Assembly: GCF_015206995.1 (NCBI RefSeq)
Contig: NZ_JADEXR010000049.1
Span: 1-40,577, forward strand
Direction of reading: 5' to 3'
DNA: 40,577 nt
Origin: an aff. Roholtiella sp. LEGE 12411
GTDB taxonomy: Bacteria > Cyanobacteriota > Cyanobacteriia > Cyanobacteriales > Nostocaceae
Shown here: positions 25,306 to 32,764 of the stretch, one piece after another
Layout: each line of letters starts with the position of its first letter
How positions within the stretch are numbered: position 1 is the stretch's first letter
Position numbers and translations under genes: made by a program
Notes under the pieces: generated by a model
The model's database searches: none
Seen by the model: only the letters and a program-made list of their open reading frames with translations
What the model was told of the DNA's origin: nothing

Positions 25306-25494
25306 AAGAAAGGCAGAGGGTCGAGGGCAGCTATGCTGAAGGTTAAAAGTATTAATTAAAACTAAAGTTGCAGGGTTTAAAGCTCAGTTTAAATCAATAA
25401 TTATACGGAGACTGTTTGCAGCGAGGTATAAAACGTCTTTGTAACAATCCCACTCTTTTAAGGGTGGGTTCCCTTCAGCATAGCTGCCTTTCTT
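25306..25494. repeat. Palindromic element of about 190 bp
   Basis: GGCAGCTATGCTGAAGG (25326-25342) and CCTTCAGCATAGCTGCC (25472-25488) are perfect 17-bp inverted arms. Outside them AAGAAAGGCAG (25306-25316) pairs with CTGCCTTTCTT (25484-25494); the left arm is interrupted by 14 extra bases. A further hairpin CTTTCTTG/CAAGAAAG overlaps the right end (to 25510). The interior is AT-rich with no gene. The arm sequence is shared with the palindrome at 2835-2890. It lies just upstream of the maturase remnant. It may be a MITE; no target duplication was evident. The remaining gene-less DNA between 25021 and 25672 shows nothing else. Confidence 0.6.
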
Positions 25495-25672
25495 GCTAAA
25501 AACAAGAAAGCCCGGCCACGAAATAGATAATTTATGCAAATACAGATTTTTGGCTAAAAATGAGGCTAATTTTCCGAAATAGCACTAAACAGTTTTGAAG
25601 TAATTTTTAGACTTAGACAAAGTTTTCTAAAGTTCAACAATAATTGCACGTCAAAAATTCAAGGTGAAAATT

Positions 25673-26260
25673 ATGCTTGTCTCTACTTTTGAGCTTCTCG
25701 TCAAACGACAATTTCCTAAACAGGAAGATATTCCTGTAAAAGTACCATTGGATTTAAAAGCTAAGATTGGCAAGCTTAGTCGTACAGTTATCCAAGGCTA
25801 TTTTCTAACTATTAGTAATGTTAATGCCTTTGATGTAACTGTTTCTCTTGTCTTCACGATAGTATCTAATCCTCCTGTAGATATTCAGGAACTTGTCGGC
25901 TTTATTGATGTAGATGAGAGTAATATGTTGGCTACTATTGAGCCTGATTTTGCTCCTAATAAAATCAGATTTACGAGAACTATTCCAGCTAGCGACACAG
26001 GTTTATTTCTTCTACAGCCCAATATTCTTCAACCAGAATTATTAAAGAATGAAGAGTTTGAGGTTAGAGGTTATGTAGAAATTTTCATATCTTCTCTTTC
26101 GACGGGTTATAACTCTGCTAAATTACTATTGACTCCTGAGCATCGAGGAACATTTTACAAAAACTTAGATGTAGAAGGAACTAAAGTTCAGCTAGATCAA
26201 ATTGCCTACTCTCTTCCTACACCTCATGGCGGTTCTCTGTTTGAACTTTCCTACCATTAA
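25673..26260 (+). CDS. Hypothetical protein
   Basis: 195 residues with no recognised family. It is rich in strand-like segments (GYFLTISNVNAFDVTVSLVF, FEVRGYVEIFISSL) and looks like a beta-sandwich; there is no signal peptide or membrane helix. ATG 25673 is chosen because AAGGTG lies at ribosome-site distance; the GTG within that motif (25664) would be the alternative. The gene ends 33 bases before a strong terminator hairpin and is followed by a DUF1350 gene on the same strand. Nothing in it resembles the RiPP genes around it. Confidence 0.7.
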   Translation: MLVSTFELLVKRQFPKQEDIPVKVPLDLKAKIGKLSRTVIQGYFLTISNVNAFDVTVSLVFTIVSNPPVDIQELVGFIDVDESNMLATIEPDFAPNKIRFTRTIPASDTGLFLLQPNILQPELLKNEEFEVRGYVEIFISSLSTGYNSAKLLLTPEHRGTFYKNLDVEGTKVQLDQIAYSLPTPHGGSLFELSYH

Positions 26261-26292
26261 AATGTGAATTAACCTAACATAATTAGCTTTGT

Positions 26293-26350
26293 AATAAGCC
26301 TCATTCATGCATAAATTTATTTAATTTTATGAATGAATAAGGCTTATTTT
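26293..26350 (+). terminator. Terminator after the hypothetical gene
   Basis: AATAAGCC (26293-26300) pairs with GGCTTATT (26341-26348); inside, ATTCAT and ATGAAT continue the stem. The right arm runs into TTTT. It lies 33 bases after the stop at 26260. Confidence 0.7.
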
Positions 26351-26372
26351 CTCCTAAATATATATCTGTTTA

Positions 26373-27464
26373 GTGGCAAATTCAATCACGAATATGATGA
26401 ATCTAAAGCTGAGATTTAAACCAGTTTCTTTTAGTTGGGTTGCTCTACACCCTCAACCTAAAGGAGTAATCCAATTCATTGGTGGAGCTTTTTTTGGTAC
26501 ATTTGTCCCCATGTTTTTTTATCGATATCTACTTGAATGTTTATTCAAGCAGGGCTATACAATAATTCTCTTGCCATTTAATTTTACTTTTGACCATTAT
26601 AGAGAGGCGAGTTTTCTTATTAGAGAACAATATAAACTCATGCCAGAATTAGTGAGAATGGCAGAATTAGCAGGTTATGACTATAAAACTTACCTAGATG
26701 ATTCTAACTTTAATTGGATAGGTCATAGTATTGGCTGTAAATACATTGCACTTTTAGAAGCTTTTAGTAATTTACCTAAAGAACGAGAGCAACTAGAAGT
26801 ATTTATTTGGGAAATAGTCAGAAAAACTTCAGTTAATTTATCCCCAGAAAAACAAGCAAAAAGATTTCAAAGTGTTGTTGATGATTTAGAGAATCTAATT
26901 AATGAGCTTGAGGACAAACGTTCCGAGGCTAAAAAATTAACTTCCTATTATGTCAATCAAGATGTAGCTAAACTTCAAAATGTTTTTGATGAATCAGATG
27001 TAAAAATTAACAGCATCTTTATTAAAAGTCAACCATCTATACTATTAGCACCCGTAAATACTGGGCTTGATAGTGCCATTAAACCTAATGTCTTAGCAAA
27101 TTTTCTGATCAATCTTGGTTTTAACGTCAAACCAACTCCTCAAGAAACCGAGGCTTTAATTGAAGATAGTAAATTCTTTAATTTGCTTGGCTTAGTTTAT
27201 TTCCCTTTAGATAATATAGGCAAATCTACACGGGAATGGTTCTTCAATTACTTAAAAAAGCCCCCAGAAGATTTTCGAGCCAAACTCAAAGGAGGACATT
27301 TAAGACCTTTAGCATTACGTCTAGGGAATTTAGTTCTCAATTTCCCAGACAATTTTTTTGTTCCTCTTATTGAATCTGTCAACCAAAGAAATGCAGAATT
27401 TGAAGTTTACGTACTCCAACTGCTCAATTATTTAGAACAAAAGCGCAAAGATAATAACAAATAA
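26373..27464 (+). CDS. DUF1350 family protein (alpha/beta-hydrolase-like)
   Basis: About 363 residues of DUF1350, a family of cyanobacteria and plant chloroplasts with an alpha/beta-hydrolase-like fold and unknown function. Hallmarks: GVIQFIGGAFFGTFVPMFFY, YTIILLPFNFTFDHYREASF, and the nucleophile-elbow-like NWIGHSIGCKYIALLEAF with serine in GHSIG. Residues about 150-220 contain a long charged helical insert (SVVDDLENLINELEDKRSEA), so it is longer than usual members of about 250-300 residues. The start is uncertain: GTG 26373 or ATG 26394 just before LKLRFKPVSF. No ribosome site is clear for either. Confidence 0.85.
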   Translation: MANSITNMMNLKLRFKPVSFSWVALHPQPKGVIQFIGGAFFGTFVPMFFYRYLLECLFKQGYTIILLPFNFTFDHYREASFLIREQYKLMPELVRMAELAGYDYKTYLDDSNFNWIGHSIGCKYIALLEAFSNLPKEREQLEVFIWEIVRKTSVNLSPEKQAKRFQSVVDDLENLINELEDKRSEAKKLTSYYVNQDVAKLQNVFDESDVKINSIFIKSQPSILLAPVNTGLDSAIKPNVLANFLINLGFNVKPTPQETEALIEDSKFFNLLGLVYFPLDNIGKSTREWFFNYLKKPPEDFRAKLKGGHLRPLALRLGNLVLNFPDNFFVPLIESVNQRNAEFEVYVLQLLNYLEQKRKDNNK

Positions 27465-27499
27465 TTTCAATCTTTCCTTCTAGAACACTAATTAAGACT

Positions 27500-27646
27500 G
27501 AAGGTCGGGAAGAAGGAAGTGAAGGGAAAGCGCGTGAGATAGCTATCAATTTACTGGCGGAAGGAATGTCAGTTGAAATAGTTGCACGGATCACTGGTTT
27601 ATCCGTTGAAGTAGTGCAACAGTTACCTCCGCCAACTAACAACTAA
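27500..27646 (+). pseudogene. C-terminal remnant of an Rpn/PD-(D/E)XK transposase-like nuclease
   Basis: The frame EGREEGSEGKAREIAINLLA then EGMSVEIVARITGLSVEVVQ matches the typical C-terminal tail of Rpn-type recombination-promoting nucleases (glutamate/glycine-rich repeats followed by a helix-turn-helix-like end). The nuclease domain (about 230 residues) is missing; upstream DNA is the DUF1350 gene. Its last 24 bases overlap the 3' end of the minus-strand pseudogene 27623-28180. Confidence 0.65.
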
Positions 27647-28180
27647 GTTCATGCTGCTACAGCTAGCTGCCCGGACTCCTAAGAACGTAATCGCCTCGTC
27701 TGCACTATTAGCAAATCTCTTCATCCCGTATGTGCGGGGTCTGGAATACCAGCCTTCTTGGTTACAGCCGATATAACCTACTAATTGGTTATTACGGTAA
27801 AGTTTAGTGCTAAAGGATACCCATTTAATTTTGGTATGCCATAGATTGAACTTGACGCAAGCTTCTTCTAATTCATCACTCAGACGTTTGTTCCATTCCC
27901 GTGGTGTTTCTGGTAGCGTTGCTTTAACCTCTAAAACTCTTGTAGCGAACCAGTCCCGGTCAAAGGGTAGCCGTCCGCCACTGACTAACTGCACCCATAC
28001 CGTAATTCCGCCTTCAATCCAGATGGTGCGAACTGATTCGGGTTAAACTTGGATAATCTCGGCAATGATGCGGCGATCGCGAGATGTTAGGGGGTCTTGG
28101 GTTGGGGCTACAGCTTCGGTTTGGGCTAGCGCTGCACAGAGGTTTTTGCGTGAGCAATGAGTAACATATAGGGTGGGCAT
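27623..28180 (-). pseudogene. Hypothetical gene with one in-frame stop
   Basis: From an ATG at 28180 the frame reads MPTLYVTHCSRKNLCAALAQ and on to SRDRRIIAEIIQV, then TAA at 28043-28045, then without frame change PESVRTIWIEGGITVWVQLV, GGRLPFDRDWFATRVLEVKA, WNKRLSDELEEACVKFNLWH and GWYSRPRTYGMKRFANSADE up to 27623. The two parts make one product of about 185 residues interrupted by a single stop, which a one-base change (CAA to TAA) would explain. A shorter ORF could start at ATG 27994. The family is not recognised. The last codons overlap the Rpn relic, so the 3' end may also be altered. Confidence 0.6.
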
Positions 28181-28232
28181 TGTATGCTCACCCTAGTGCA
28201 GTTTATTCTTAATCTTCAATCCCCAGTCCCTT

Positions 28233-28484
28233 CTACAATGTATCATCACCATCTGAAGGGTACTTTTGAGTCATAGCATATTCATCGCTATCAGATGGGT
28301 ATTTCCTAGTGGCGGCATCTTCATTATCAGAAGGAAACTTCAGCGTCGTAACTATTCCACCACACCTGCCTCCTATTGCCTCCATTTCCTCTTCAGTCAA
28401 CTCTTCAGGAGATTGTCCTTCTAAGAAGCGGGCAAAGAATGGAACTGCTTGCGAATCTAAATCTTCTACTTTGATGTTAGACAT
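28233..28484 (-). CDS. Three-module microviridin-type (graspetide) precursor peptide
   Basis: 83 residues. The leader carries PFFARFLEGQ (15-24), the helix recognised by microviridin ATP-grasp ligases, then ELTEEEMEAIGGRCGG. Three core modules follow, each T-x-K-(F/Y)-P-S-D: TLKFPSDNED (47-56), TRKYPSDSDE (59-68) and TQKYPSDGDD (72-81). In microviridins the Thr, Ser and Lys of the core are linked to the acidic residues by two esters and one amide, giving cage-shaped protease inhibitors. The acidic pair is E-D, D-E and D-D in the three modules rather than the usual E-E. The start is ATG 28484: AAAGGAGCTAAAGTT gives a strong ribosome site; the longer frame does not fit. No intact ligase, acetyltransferase or exporter gene lies next to it; the only maturase trace is at 25125-25287. 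Confidence 0.9.
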   Translation of the reverse strand: MSNIKVEDLDSQAVPFFARFLEGQSPEELTEEEMEAIGGRCGGIVTTLKFPSDNEDAATRKYPSDSDEYAMTQKYPSDGDDTL

Positions 28485-28526
28485 AACTTTAGCTCCTTTG
28501 GTCAAGTGAATTTAAATTTATACTCA

Positions 28527-28556
28527 ATTTATGGTTTTTAAACAATAACCATAAAT
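28527..28556. promoter_or_regulatory. Inverted repeat upstream of the graspetide precursor
   Basis: ATTTATGGTT (28527-28536) and AACCATAAAT (28547-28556) are perfect 10-bp arms around ten bases, 43 bases upstream of the precursor ATG. It could be an operator or a leader hairpin; the evidence is symmetry only. Confidence 0.4.
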
Positions 28557-28606
28557 CATCATAATTAATGGACTTTTGTCTTTAGCAGTTTCTTATATAA
28601 TTTTTC

Positions 28607-28795
28607 GGGACATAATTAATACACTATCGAGTGAACTCTACCAGACATGGTGAAAGCAAACGATATTGACCGAGCAGCAGAATTGGTTGACTTAGGTCGG
28701 GTTTTGGCACAGACGCTAGATATCACTTGTATACATAAATTTGTGGCTCTATTAGTTGAAAAAATTTAGGGACATAACTGTAATAGTTATGTCCC
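28607..28795. mobile_element. 189-bp inverted-repeat element
   Basis: The ends GGGACATAATTAATACAC (28607-28624) and the inverse of GGGACATAACTATTACAG (28778-28795) agree at 15 of 18 positions. A further direct copy, GGGACATAAC, at 28769-28778 makes a perfect 16-bp hairpin with the right end (28764-28800). No target duplication is clear. A 40-codon frame lies inside. It may be a shrunken insertion sequence. Confidence 0.5.
28647..28769 (+). CDS. Possible small protein, 40 residues
   Basis: ATG 28647 to TAG 28769 encodes MVKANDIDRAAELVDLGRVL, then AQTLDITCIHKFVALLVEKI. It is amphipathic and helical in character. It lies entirely inside the inverted-repeat element and its stop codon sits in the hairpin, so it may be the leftover start of a transposase rather than a host gene. 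No clear ribosome site was seen. Confidence 0.3.
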   Translation: MVKANDIDRAAELVDLGRVLAQTLDITCIHKFVALLVEKI

Positions 28796-28800
28796 TAAAT
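28764..28800. terminator. Perfect 16-bp hairpin near the murD 3' end
   Basis: ATTTAGGGACATAACT (28764-28779) and AGTTATGTCCCTAAAT (28785-28800) flank a 5-base loop. It lies 57 bases beyond the murD stop and might end that transcript; it is also the right end of the inverted-repeat element. Confidence 0.45.
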
Positions 28801-28856
28801 AATAGGAGCTTATGCTATCAATCAACTAAAAATCCCCATCAGGGAAGTACAGCCGA

Positions 28857-30347
28857 CTATCGACTCCGGGCTATGGACTCTTGACTTGAAGTTTCAGAGT
28901 CTGAAAGTTTCGCTTTAGTAAACTTTTTGCCTGTTACCCAAGCAAGACATAACTGGCGGAAATGATCACCCCGCACCTCAAAATTTGGGTACTGGTCGAA
29001 ACTAGCGCAAGCTGGAGATAGCAGTACCACAGATGCATGATACAACTGGGCTAATTCTGCCGACCTGATGACTGCCCTTTCCATCGTTTCCACAATTTCG
29101 GATGAATAATACCCTACCTCTTGGAGGCGTTGAGCAAACGCGGGTGCGGCAGAACCAATTAATAATACAGCAGCAGCCGAGGAGTGAATTTTTGCTAGCC
29201 AGCCAGTATCATCGCCTGCTTTGGCTTCTCCGCCAGCAATCAAAATCGCTGGATTTTTTACAGATGCTAAGCCAACTTCGGCAGCATCGTAGTTGGTGGC
29301 TTTGCTATCGTTAATAAAATCAATGCCTTCCCAGGTGCAGATATGCTCCAAACGATGGGCGACGCCAGGGAATTCCCGAATTGCACGCGTAATAGCATCA
29401 CAACCAATACCTGCCAACCTCGCCGCTGCTACAGCCATGAGTAGATTTTGCTGATTATGTTCTCCCACCATCCGTAAAGCAGACACTTCCACAACAGTTG
29501 CTGGTGCTGACGATACAGTCAACTTTTCCACAACCCAGCCATTTTCAATGTAAAAGCCTCGTTCGCCAATCAAAGAATCTTTTCCTTTGACACTTGTCCA
29601 ATAGGCATCAGGCCAATGACTTTGACCTAGCTTGCTCAAATAGCCATCATCGCCATTGAAAACTTGAAACTTAGATTGATGCAACAGTTTTGCTTTGATG
29701 TTGTAGTAGTTCTCTAAAGTCTTGTGGCGACTAAGGTGATCCGGTGTGAAAGTAGTCCAAATACCGATACGGGGAGCAAGAGTATTTGATGATTCTATTT
29801 GATAGCTACTGACTTCAGCAATTACCCAATCGAGTGAGGAGTTATCAAATTTTTCCCTAGTTTCCCTAGCTTCTCCAGTCCCCAATCCCCCCTGAGACAG
29901 AGCAACGTCGCAAGCAGCGTAGCCAATATTACCGCAGGCGGGTGCATTTAATCCTGCTGCTTGAAAAATGGCAGTAATTAAAGCTGTGGTAGTAGTTTTG
30001 CCGTTGGTGCCGGTAATTCCTACCCAAGGTAGAGATTGTAGATGTCGCCAGGCGAGTTCCATTTCCCCAATAGTTTCAATGCCTAGTTCTCGTGCCTGAA
30101 TTAATACAGGAATATCCCAAGGCACGCCAGGACTAACAACTATTAATTGGGGTAAATTAGCACCATTCAATTCCAGGGATTGGCCTAGTTTAACGGTTAT
30201 TTGCTCGGCAGAAAGTTCTTGTTGTTGCTGAAGGAGGGTTTCGGAGATGGTGCGATCGCTTAGCTCCACCTCCCAACCTTCCCGTTGCAACAATCTCGCC
30301 GCAGCAACACCGGACTTTCCCAATCCAATCACATGAGCTTTGGACAT
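28857..30347 (-). CDS. murD: UDP-N-acetylmuramoylalanine--D-glutamate ligase MurD
   Basis: 496 residues, about 40-50 longer than most MurD proteins. It adds D-glutamate to UDP-MurNAc-L-Ala with ATP in the cytosol, an essential step of peptidoglycan synthesis. The N-terminal Rossmann-like domain begins [15 protein letters not shown]; the ATP loop GTNGKTTTT is at 113-121; FTPDHLSRH, the MurD histidine segment, [22 protein letters not shown] and [12 protein letters not shown] are all present. Residues about 153-170 ([18 protein letters not shown]) lie in a variable loop and are encoded by C/T-rich repeat-like DNA, an in-frame insertion. The C-terminal 20 residues after TGKKFTKAK are also extra. 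It is 80 bases downstream of glyS on the same strand. Confidence 0.96.
   Translation of the reverse strand: MSKAHVIGLGKSGVAAARLLQREGWEVELSDRTISETLLQQQQELSAEQITVKLGQSLELNGANLPQLIVVSPGVPWDIPVLIQARELGIETIGEMELAWRHLQSLPWVGITGTNGKTTTTALITAIFQAAGLNAPACGNIGYAACDVALSQGGLGTGEARETREKFDNSSLDWVIAEVSSYQIESSNTLAPRIGIWTTFTPDHLSRHKTLENYYNIKAKLLHQSKFQVFNGDDGYLSKLGQSHWPDAYWTSVKGKDSLIGERGFYIENGWVVEKLTVSSAPATVVEVSALRMVGEHNQQNLLMAVAAARLAGIGCDAITRAIREFPGVAHRLEHICTWEGIDFINDSKATNYDAAEVGLASVKNPAILIAGGEAKAGDDTGWLAKIHSSAAAVLLIGSAAPAFAQRLQEVGYYSSEIVETMERAVIRSAELAQLYHASVVLLSPACASFDQYPNFEVRGDHFRQLCLAWVTGKKFTKAKLSDSETSSQESIARSR
29838..29891. repeat. Repeat-derived in-frame insert in murD
   Basis: The + strand reads as repeated units (TTTCCCTAG TTTCCCTAG, then CCAGTCCCCAATCCCCC), like intergenic STRR DNA elsewhere in the window (for example near 16720 and 40545). 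It adds about 18 codons without breaking the frame. Confidence 0.6.
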
Positions 30348-30428
30348 AGATTGCAGCAGAGTCCCTGGTTAAGCACTCCCTATAGTAGCGCTTATTGGCA
30401 AAATTACACAACTTTTTGTTAGCCTACG

Positions 30429-32615
30429 CTACAAATTTTTGACGATCGCCCCAAAATCAGCTAATACACGGGCATGATTACGAACTAATCCCAGCAAATG
30501 TAAGCGATTACGCTTGACTTCAGGATCCGTATCCATCACTAAGACGCTATCCGCCCCGTCAAAAAAGTTACTTACAGCCGGGGCAATATTTGCTAATGCT
30601 GCTACTAACAGTTGATAATTCCGTGTCTGCTGTGCTGCTTCAGTTTGTGGCACTAAGTCAACTAAGGCATTATACAAAGCAACCTCAGAAGATTTTTGGA
30701 ATAGTTCTTGACGGACTACGGGTGTTGGTTCTAGCTGTTTGGTATCCAAATCACCTTGGGCCGCTAATCGCGTGGAACGGTTAACGGTTTCGTAGATGGT
30801 ATCCAAGGTGTTGTCGTTACGGATTTGTTGCAAGTATAAGGCGCGATCGCGGACATCTAATAAATCCTTTAATGCCCGTTCTGTATATTCTGGGTCATTT
30901 TCTCCCAAAACCGCATTTACCAAATCGTAATCAATTTGTTTTTCTTCTTGTAGTAGGGTGCGGATACGTTGTAAGAAAAATTCTTGCAACGCTGCGGTTA
31001 ATGATGCCTGATTTTTGTCAAATTTCGCTGCAAAGTCTGCTGATATTTGCGCCAATAAATCATCTAAATTTATCGGTAGATTATAAAACAAAGCAATTTT
31101 AACTACAGCATTTGCAGCACGGCGCAAGGCGAAGGGGTCAGAAGATCCAGAGGGAATTAAACCTAAGCCAAAGATACTCACCAAAGTATCTAATCTATCT
31201 GCCAAACCGACAATTTGACCTGTGAGTGTTTCCGGTAAAATGTCACCGGCTCCTGTTGGTAGATAATGTTGAAAAATTGCCTTTGCTACTTCGGCATCTT
31301 CACCACTGAGTAAGGCATATTTTTCTCCCATAATACCTTGCAATTCGGGAAATTCATATACCATTTGAGTGACCAAATCTGCTTTACATAATAAGGCAGC
31401 ACGTTGGATTTTTTGGCTTTGATTTGCCTCTAATTCTAATTTGGTGGTAATTTGCTCGGCAATCTTAACTACTCTATCTACCTTGGCACGCAACGAACCC
31501 AACTCTTCTTGGAAAGTGACTTTTTCTAACTGGGGTAAAAAGCTTTCTAAAGGCTTGGTTAAATCAGCTTCGTAGAAAAATCTCCCATCAGCTAATCTGG
31601 CACGAATTACCCTTTCATTCCCTACGGCAACAATATCTGATTTAGTTGGATCACCGTTAGAAATGGTGATGAAATTGGGCAATAATTCTTGTTCAGAACT
31701 ACCTATTTTGAATACAGGGAAATAACGTTGATGAGTCACCATAACTTCAGTAATTACTTCAGTTGGTAACTCCAAAAATTCTGGTTCAAATTTACCAACA
31801 ACTGCGGAAGGATATTCTACAAGGTTGGTTACTTCCTCTAACAAATCAGGGTATATTACTGTATACCCGCCTAAATTCTCTGCTAGTGCATTTACTTGCT
31901 CTTTGATCACATTTGCTCGTTCATCAGGATAAACTGTGACGTAGGCATGACTTAGGGTTGTAAGATAATCAGTAGCCTGGGTAATTGTCACGGTTTCTGG
32001 ATGTAAAACACGATGACCTTGAGAAATGCGATCGCTCTTTATCGTCTTTGAACCATTCACCAATTCAATCGGTAGCACCTCTGCATCTAACAAAGCTACC
32101 AGCCAGCGGATTGGTCGCGAAAACTTGGCATCCCCATCACCCCAACGCATGAACCGCTTACCTTCTAAACCCCAAATCCACTGGGGAACAAGTTCTGTTA
32201 AAATTTCCGCCACAGGACGACCAGGAATTCTTTTTTGTACAAAGACAAATTCCCCTTTATCTGTGGGACGGATTTCTAAAGCGTCTATTTCCACGCCTTG
32301 CTTTTTAGCAAAACCTACTGCTGCTGGTGTTGGTTTACCATCTTTAAAGGCGGCTTGGGCGGGAGGGCCTTTAATTTCTTCTTCGCGGTCTGGTTGCTGG
32401 GATGGTAGACTTTTGATGAGTACCGCCAAGCGTCTAGGAGTACCGTAAACTTCTACAGCTTCCGTTGTTAGACCATTGGCTTCTAGACTTTGGGGAATGC
32501 GCTTTTGCCATTGCGTTATAGCATTACTAAGAAAACTTGCAGGTAGTTCTTCTGTACCAACTTCTAATAAAAATGCTAAATTTCCTGATATATCAACACT
32601 CTTAACCTTTGTCAT
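30429..32615 (-). CDS. glyS: Glycyl-tRNA synthetase beta subunit
   Basis: 728 residues, the normal length. Together with GlyQ (alpha, not in this window) it forms the alpha2beta2 enzyme that charges glycine tRNA; the beta subunit carries tRNA-binding domains. Signatures: [14 protein letters not shown] at the N-terminus, [14 protein letters not shown]-like [36 protein letters not shown]-type [20 protein letters not shown], and [20 protein letters not shown] with DPFALRRAA. The C-terminal DALR-like anticodon-binding region follows ([20 protein letters not shown]). The start [11 protein letters not shown] puts the conserved segment at residue 15. It is probably co-transcribed with murD. Confidence 0.97.
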   Translation of the reverse strand: MTKVKSVDISGNLAFLLEVGTEELPASFLSNAITQWQKRIPQSLEANGLTTEAVEVYGTPRRLAVLIKSLPSQQPDREEEIKGPPAQAAFKDGKPTPAAVGFAKKQGVEIDALEIRPTDKGEFVFVQKRIPGRPVAEILTELVPQWIWGLEGKRFMRWGDGDAKFSRPIRWLVALLDAEVLPIELVNGSKTIKSDRISQGHRVLHPETVTITQATDYLTTLSHAYVTVYPDERANVIKEQVNALAENLGGYTVIYPDLLEEVTNLVEYPSAVVGKFEPEFLELPTEVITEVMVTHQRYFPVFKIGSSEQELLPNFITISNGDPTKSDIVAVGNERVIRARLADGRFFYEADLTKPLESFLPQLEKVTFQEELGSLRAKVDRVVKIAEQITTKLELEANQSQKIQRAALLCKADLVTQMVYEFPELQGIMGEKYALLSGEDAEVAKAIFQHYLPTGAGDILPETLTGQIVGLADRLDTLVSIFGLGLIPSGSSDPFALRRAANAVVKIALFYNLPINLDDLLAQISADFAAKFDKNQASLTAALQEFFLQRIRTLLQEEKQIDYDLVNAVLGENDPEYTERALKDLLDVRDRALYLQQIRNDNTLDTIYETVNRSTRLAAQGDLDTKQLEPTPVVRQELFQKSSEVALYNALVDLVPQTEAAQQTRNYQLLVAALANIAPAVSNFFDGADSVLVMDTDPEVKRNRLHLLGLVRNHARVLADFGAIVKNL

Positions 32616-32764
32616 CAGAATACTACACGAAAGATATACAATATTAGACTAGTTAAGTAATAGCGTTGTTTTGAGTAATATTTATTACTCAAATGCTACA
32701 CAAACTTTTGTACCACCAAAATTATATATCTCCTGGATATTGTAAAGTTGATTAGACAAATACT

